A DNA stretch of 64,000 nt. Origin: Flexivirga endophytica. Lineage in GTDB: Bacteria > Actinomycetota > Actinomycetes > Actinomycetales > Dermatophilaceae. The number at the start of each line of letters is the position of its first letter. Position 1 is the stretch's first letter. Below the pieces are notes generated by a model. The model searched no databases, had not been told where the DNA came from, and was given only the letters and a program-made list of their open reading frames with translations. The stretch covers positions 62,001 through 126,000 of the forward strand of contig NZ_BMHI01000006.1 of NCBI RefSeq assembly GCF_014640635.1, written 5' to 3'. The position numbers were made by a program, and so were the translations under genes. Positions 61,631-64,000 of the stretch are shown piece by piece.

Positions 61631-62005
61631 ATGCAACTTGCGGCAACCCGCATCATCACCGACGACGTCGACACGCTGGTCGGCTTCTACGAGAAGGTCA
61701 CCGGGATCGAAGCGGCGCGCCTGCACCCGTTGTTCGCCGAGTTGCGCACCGAATCCGGTGTGCTGGCGATCTCCAGCTCGCAGACGGTCCCGCTGCTCGG
61801 TGAGAACGTGGCCGAGGCGGCGGCGAATCGCACTCTCGTGCTGGACTTCCACGTCGACGATGTCGACGCGACCTACGCCGCGCTGCAGGGGACGATCGAC
61901 ACCTTCGTCAACGAACCGACCCTGATGCCGTGGGGCAACAAGTCGCTGCTGTTCCGTGATCCCGACGGCAACCTGGTCAACTTCTTCACCCCCGTCGGCG
62001 ACTGA
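61631..62005 (+). CDS. VOC-family (glyoxalase-like) protein
   Basis: 124 residues with two VOC half-repeats: TRIITDDVDTLVGFYEKVTG and LLFRDPDGNLVNFFTP. The expected metal ligands are incomplete in the first half, so it may bind a ligand without metal, as in some drug-binding members. ATG 61631 has GAGAGAA at 61618-61624. It is divergent from the MFS exporter and may belong to the same resistance response. Confidence 0.85.
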   Translation: MQLAATRIITDDVDTLVGFYEKVTGIEAARLHPLFAELRTESGVLAISSSQTVPLLGENVAEAAANRTLVLDFHVDDVDATYAALQGTIDTFVNEPTLMPWGNKSLLFRDPDGNLVNFFTPVGD

Positions 62006-62029
62006 GCGCGGCGTGCCGCCGGCCCGGTC

Positions 62030-62965
62030 TCAGCCGAGATTCCGCTCGACGAATCCGATGATCTCGCCGGCAACCTCGTCCCGGATCGGCGGCTCGTTGT
62101 GCACCTCGTGCCGGTAGCCGGTGTAGACGCGAGTGCGCACGTCGCGGTTGCCGCTGGACCACAGCTGATTCGCGACGTGGTAGGCGCCCTCGCCATACCC
62201 CGCGACCGGGTCCTGGTCGCCGGCGAGGATCAGCACCGGTAGGTCGCTGGGCACTTTGGCGGCCCAGTCGTCGGCGTTCGCTTCGGCATACAACGCCAGG
62301 AAGTCGCGCAGGAAGCGCAACGTCATCGACACCCCGAAGCGGTTGAGCGGGTCGACCGCGTGGTCGGCCACCACACCACGGTCGGCGGCGACCCAGTCTG
62401 TCGGCCCGCGGACGTCGTCATACCGCTCGGTCACGCCGGCGAAGAGCGCCGGCACGAACTCGTCCGCGACACCGGTGCCGTCGCTGTCACCGATGGCCTT
62501 CTCGACCTCGGCGATCGAAAGCTCTTCCGGACCACGCATTTTCGCGGCGATGCCACCGAGCACCAAGCCGTCGACGTGGTCCGGGTGGCGGGCGACATAC
62601 GCGCGGGCGATCATCGAGCCCCAACTGTGGCCGTAGAGGAAATACGGCAGGTCGGGGTATGCCGCCCGGGCGCGCTCACGCAAGGTCGCTTCGTCCTCGA
62701 CGAACGCGTCCCCGTTGGGGGCGCCACTGTCGGCCCACACACCGGACGCCACCGCGGTCGCCCCGTGACCGACGTGGTCGTCCGCGCAGACCACGAAGCC
62801 GGCGTCCAGCAGCTTGCTGACCAGTCGCAGATAGCGGCGGGAGTGCTCACCCAGCCCGTGGACGATGTGCACGATCCCACGGGGCGTGGTTGCCGGCGCA
62901 TAGATCCAGGCGTGGATCCGGTCACGACCGTTGTGGGAGGGAAAGTCGAACTCGGTGAGCGCCAT
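62030..62965 (-). CDS. Alpha/beta hydrolase, monoacylglycerol-lipase/lysophospholipase type
   Basis: 311 residues. The nucleophile elbow GHSWGSM, the oxyanion region VHIVHGLGEHSRRYLRL, the acid in LAGDQDPVAG and the His in YRHEVHNEP make a full triad; HGLGEHSRRY and DDHVGHGAT are marks of the monoglyceride-lipase/PldB group. It cleaves monoacylglycerols or lysophospholipids in the cytoplasm (no signal peptide). ATG 62965. It stands alone, convergent with the VOC gene, with only 24 bp between. Confidence 0.9.
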   Translation of the reverse strand: MALTEFDFPSHNGRDRIHAWIYAPATTPRGIVHIVHGLGEHSRRYLRLVSKLLDAGFVVCADDHVGHGATAVASGVWADSGAPNGDAFVEDEATLRERARAAYPDLPYFLYGHSWGSMIARAYVARHPDHVDGLVLGGIAAKMRGPEELSIAEVEKAIGDSDGTGVADEFVPALFAGVTERYDDVRGPTDWVAADRGVVADHAVDPLNRFGVSMTLRFLRDFLALYAEANADDWAAKVPSDLPVLILAGDQDPVAGYGEGAYHVANQLWSSGNRDVRTRVYTGYRHEVHNEPPIRDEVAGEIIGFVERNLG

Positions 62966-63020
62966 GGGCGGGACCTCTCTCGGTGCGGGTGTCTGCAGAC
63001 TATGCCGAGGAGGTGTGATC

Positions 63021-63096
63021 TGGTGGGCCCCGCGGGGCTCGAACCCGCAACCTACGGATTAAAAGTCCGCAGCTCTACCAATTGAGCTAGAGGCCC
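63021..63096 (-). tRNA. tRNA-Lys (anticodon TTT)
   Basis: On the minus strand the gene runs from GGGCCTC at 63096 to an encoded CCA at 63023-63021. The acceptor stem GGGCCTC pairs with GGGGCCC (one wobble), the D arm contains AGCTCAATTGGTAGAGC, the anticodon loop is CTTTTAA within GCGGACTTTTAATCCGT, and the T arm is GCGGGTTCGAGCCCCGC. Anticodon TTT reads both Lys codons. Standard length, 76 bases with CCA. Confidence 0.95.
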
Positions 63097-63253
63097 TGGC
63101 GTTTGCGCGTGGCAAGCGTAGTCGGAGCCGGTCCACGACCGCACATCGGCCGCTACTATCCGGCGTTTGCGTCCGACACTTCGCGCGCTCCACCGCGCGA
63201 TGTGTCGCACCGAAACCGGCCAGGACGCTGCCGCCTGGGAGGATGGCCGCATC

Positions 63254-64000
63254 ATGAATCTCTACGACCGCCTGCCCGACGCCGACGACCCGGACGAGAC
63301 CTATGCGCGGTTCGTGGAGTGGGCGGCCGAGCGCGACCTGACGCTCTACCCCCACCAGGAGGAGGCGATCATCGAGCTGCTCGCAGGCGCCAACGTCATC
63401 CTCGCGACGCCGACCGGCTCCGGGAAGTCGATGGTCGCGACGGCGGCGGAGTTCGCGGCGCTCGCGGGGGACCGGGTCAGCTTCTACACCGCGCCGATCA
63501 AGGCGCTCGTCTCGGAGAAGTTCTTCGACCTCTGTGCGACCTTCGGGGCGGACAACGTCGGCATGCTGACCGGCGACGCCTCCGTCAACGCCGACGCACC
63601 AATCATCTGCTGCACCGCGGAGATCCTGGCCAACATCGCGTTGCGTGAGGGCAAGAACGCCGACGTCGGCATGGTGATCATGGACGAGTTCCACTTCTAC
63701 TCCGAGCCCGAGCGCGGGTGGGCCTGGCAGGTGCCGCTGCTGGAGCTACCGCAGGCTCAATTCCTGCTGATGTCAGCGACATTGGGCGACGTGGCGATCT
63801 TCGAGGAGGAGCTGACCAAGCGCACCGGGCGGCCTACCGCGACCGTCGCCGACGCCGAGCGGCCGGTCCCGCTGGCCTTCAAGTGGGCGATGACGCCGCT
63901 GCACGAGACCATCGAGGAGCTGCTCTACGCCAAGGAGGCGCCGGCGTATGTCGTGCACTTCACCCAGGCCGCGGCGCTCGAGCAGGCCCAGGCGCTGACG
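63254..64000 (+). CDS. Partial: DEAD/DEAH-box RNA helicase (DUF3516/HelY-like)
   Basis: The gene starts at ATG 63254 and is cut by the window end after 249 codons. It opens NLYDRLPDADDPDETYARF, then the Q-motif-like YPHQEEAIIEL, Walker A ATPTGSGKS (about 60-68), TAPIKALVSEKF (Ia), motif II MDEFHFYSE and motif III MSATLGD. DEFH and PIKALVSEKF are marks of the actinobacterial Ski2-like helicases that carry a DUF3516 C-terminus. It unwinds RNA or DNA with ATP; specific targets unknown. The C-terminal half is not in this window. Confidence 0.9.
   Translation, partial: MNLYDRLPDADDPDETYARFVEWAAERDLTLYPHQEEAIIELLAGANVILATPTGSGKSMVATAAEFAALAGDRVSFYTAPIKALVSEKFFDLCATFGADNVGMLTGDASVNADAPIICCTAEILANIALREGKNADVGMVIMDEFHFYSEPERGWAWQVPLLELPQAQFLLMSATLGDVAIFEEELTKRTGRPTATVADAERPVPLAFKWAMTPLHETIEELLYAKEAPAYVVHFTQAAALEQAQALT

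Overview
The window is a 64-kb piece of a high-GC (roughly 69-70%) actinobacterial chromosome. Support for this: FurA-KatG, a menaquinone MenD, TreY-TreZ trehalose synthesis, an actinobacterial-type XPB helicase with its Helicase_C_3-like partner, many GTG and TTG starts, ATGA gene overlaps and several leaderless promoters. I would guess Micrococcales (a Dermacoccaceae- or Intrasporangiaceae-like organism); the family is a guess. I see no prophage, transposase, integrase, CRISPR array, rRNA or replication origin; the only RNA gene is one tRNA-Lys.

Layout. 1-4.4 kb: tail of a TPR-type regulator, a tandem pair of methyltransferases (the second broken by a +1 frameshift), a Tat-type secreted protein and a LysE-type exporter. 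4.5-11.5 kb: purine permease, a two-component system, a secreted VWA/solute-binding protein and XPB helicase. 11.6-17.7 kb: a choline-to-glycine-betaine module (TetR repressor with two palindromic operators, BetB, BetA, BCCT carrier). 17.7-26.8 kb: YbaK-like deacylase, Tat-exported M20 hydrolase, HMG-CoA lyase, M13 peptidase, acetyltransferase, secreted S53 peptidase and a TrmB-like regulator. 26.9-35.7 kb: helicase-associated protein, acyl-CoA ligase with aldose epimerase, MenD, MFS transporter, flavodoxin-like protein. 35.7-39.8 kb: treY-treZ. 39.9-40.9 kb: a DUF559/VSR-fold nuclease-like gene bracketed by two related 57-bp palindromes. 40.9-48.6 kb: oxidoreductase with HxlR regulator, double-GNAT acetyltransferase with a VOC protein, a 52-bp tandem array, a CapA-like lipoprotein, a small membrane protein, KatG and FurA. 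48.7-52.8 kb: a three-gene ABC transporter with two unequal ATPases. 52.9-64 kb: P450, PAP2-diacylglycerol-kinase fusion, a TetM-like ribosome-protection GTPase with a structured leader, Pr6Pr membrane protein, winged-helix protein, MarR/MFS pair, VOC protein, monoacylglycerol-lipase-like hydrolase, tRNA-Lys and a truncated DEAD-box helicase.

Beneath the genes lies a second layer. The heptamer GTATGNC (either strand) occurs about 140 times by my eye count, about seven times what base composition predicts, and it appears to force rare codons such as ATA. Several intergenic regions hold long, non-standard palindromes: two 94-bp elements with identical 12-bp ends, two 57-bp palindromes around the DUF559 gene, one 74-bp palindrome, and a 222-bp element with terminal inverted repeats around a 52-bp tandem repeat. 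These are the strongest candidates for undescribed biology here.
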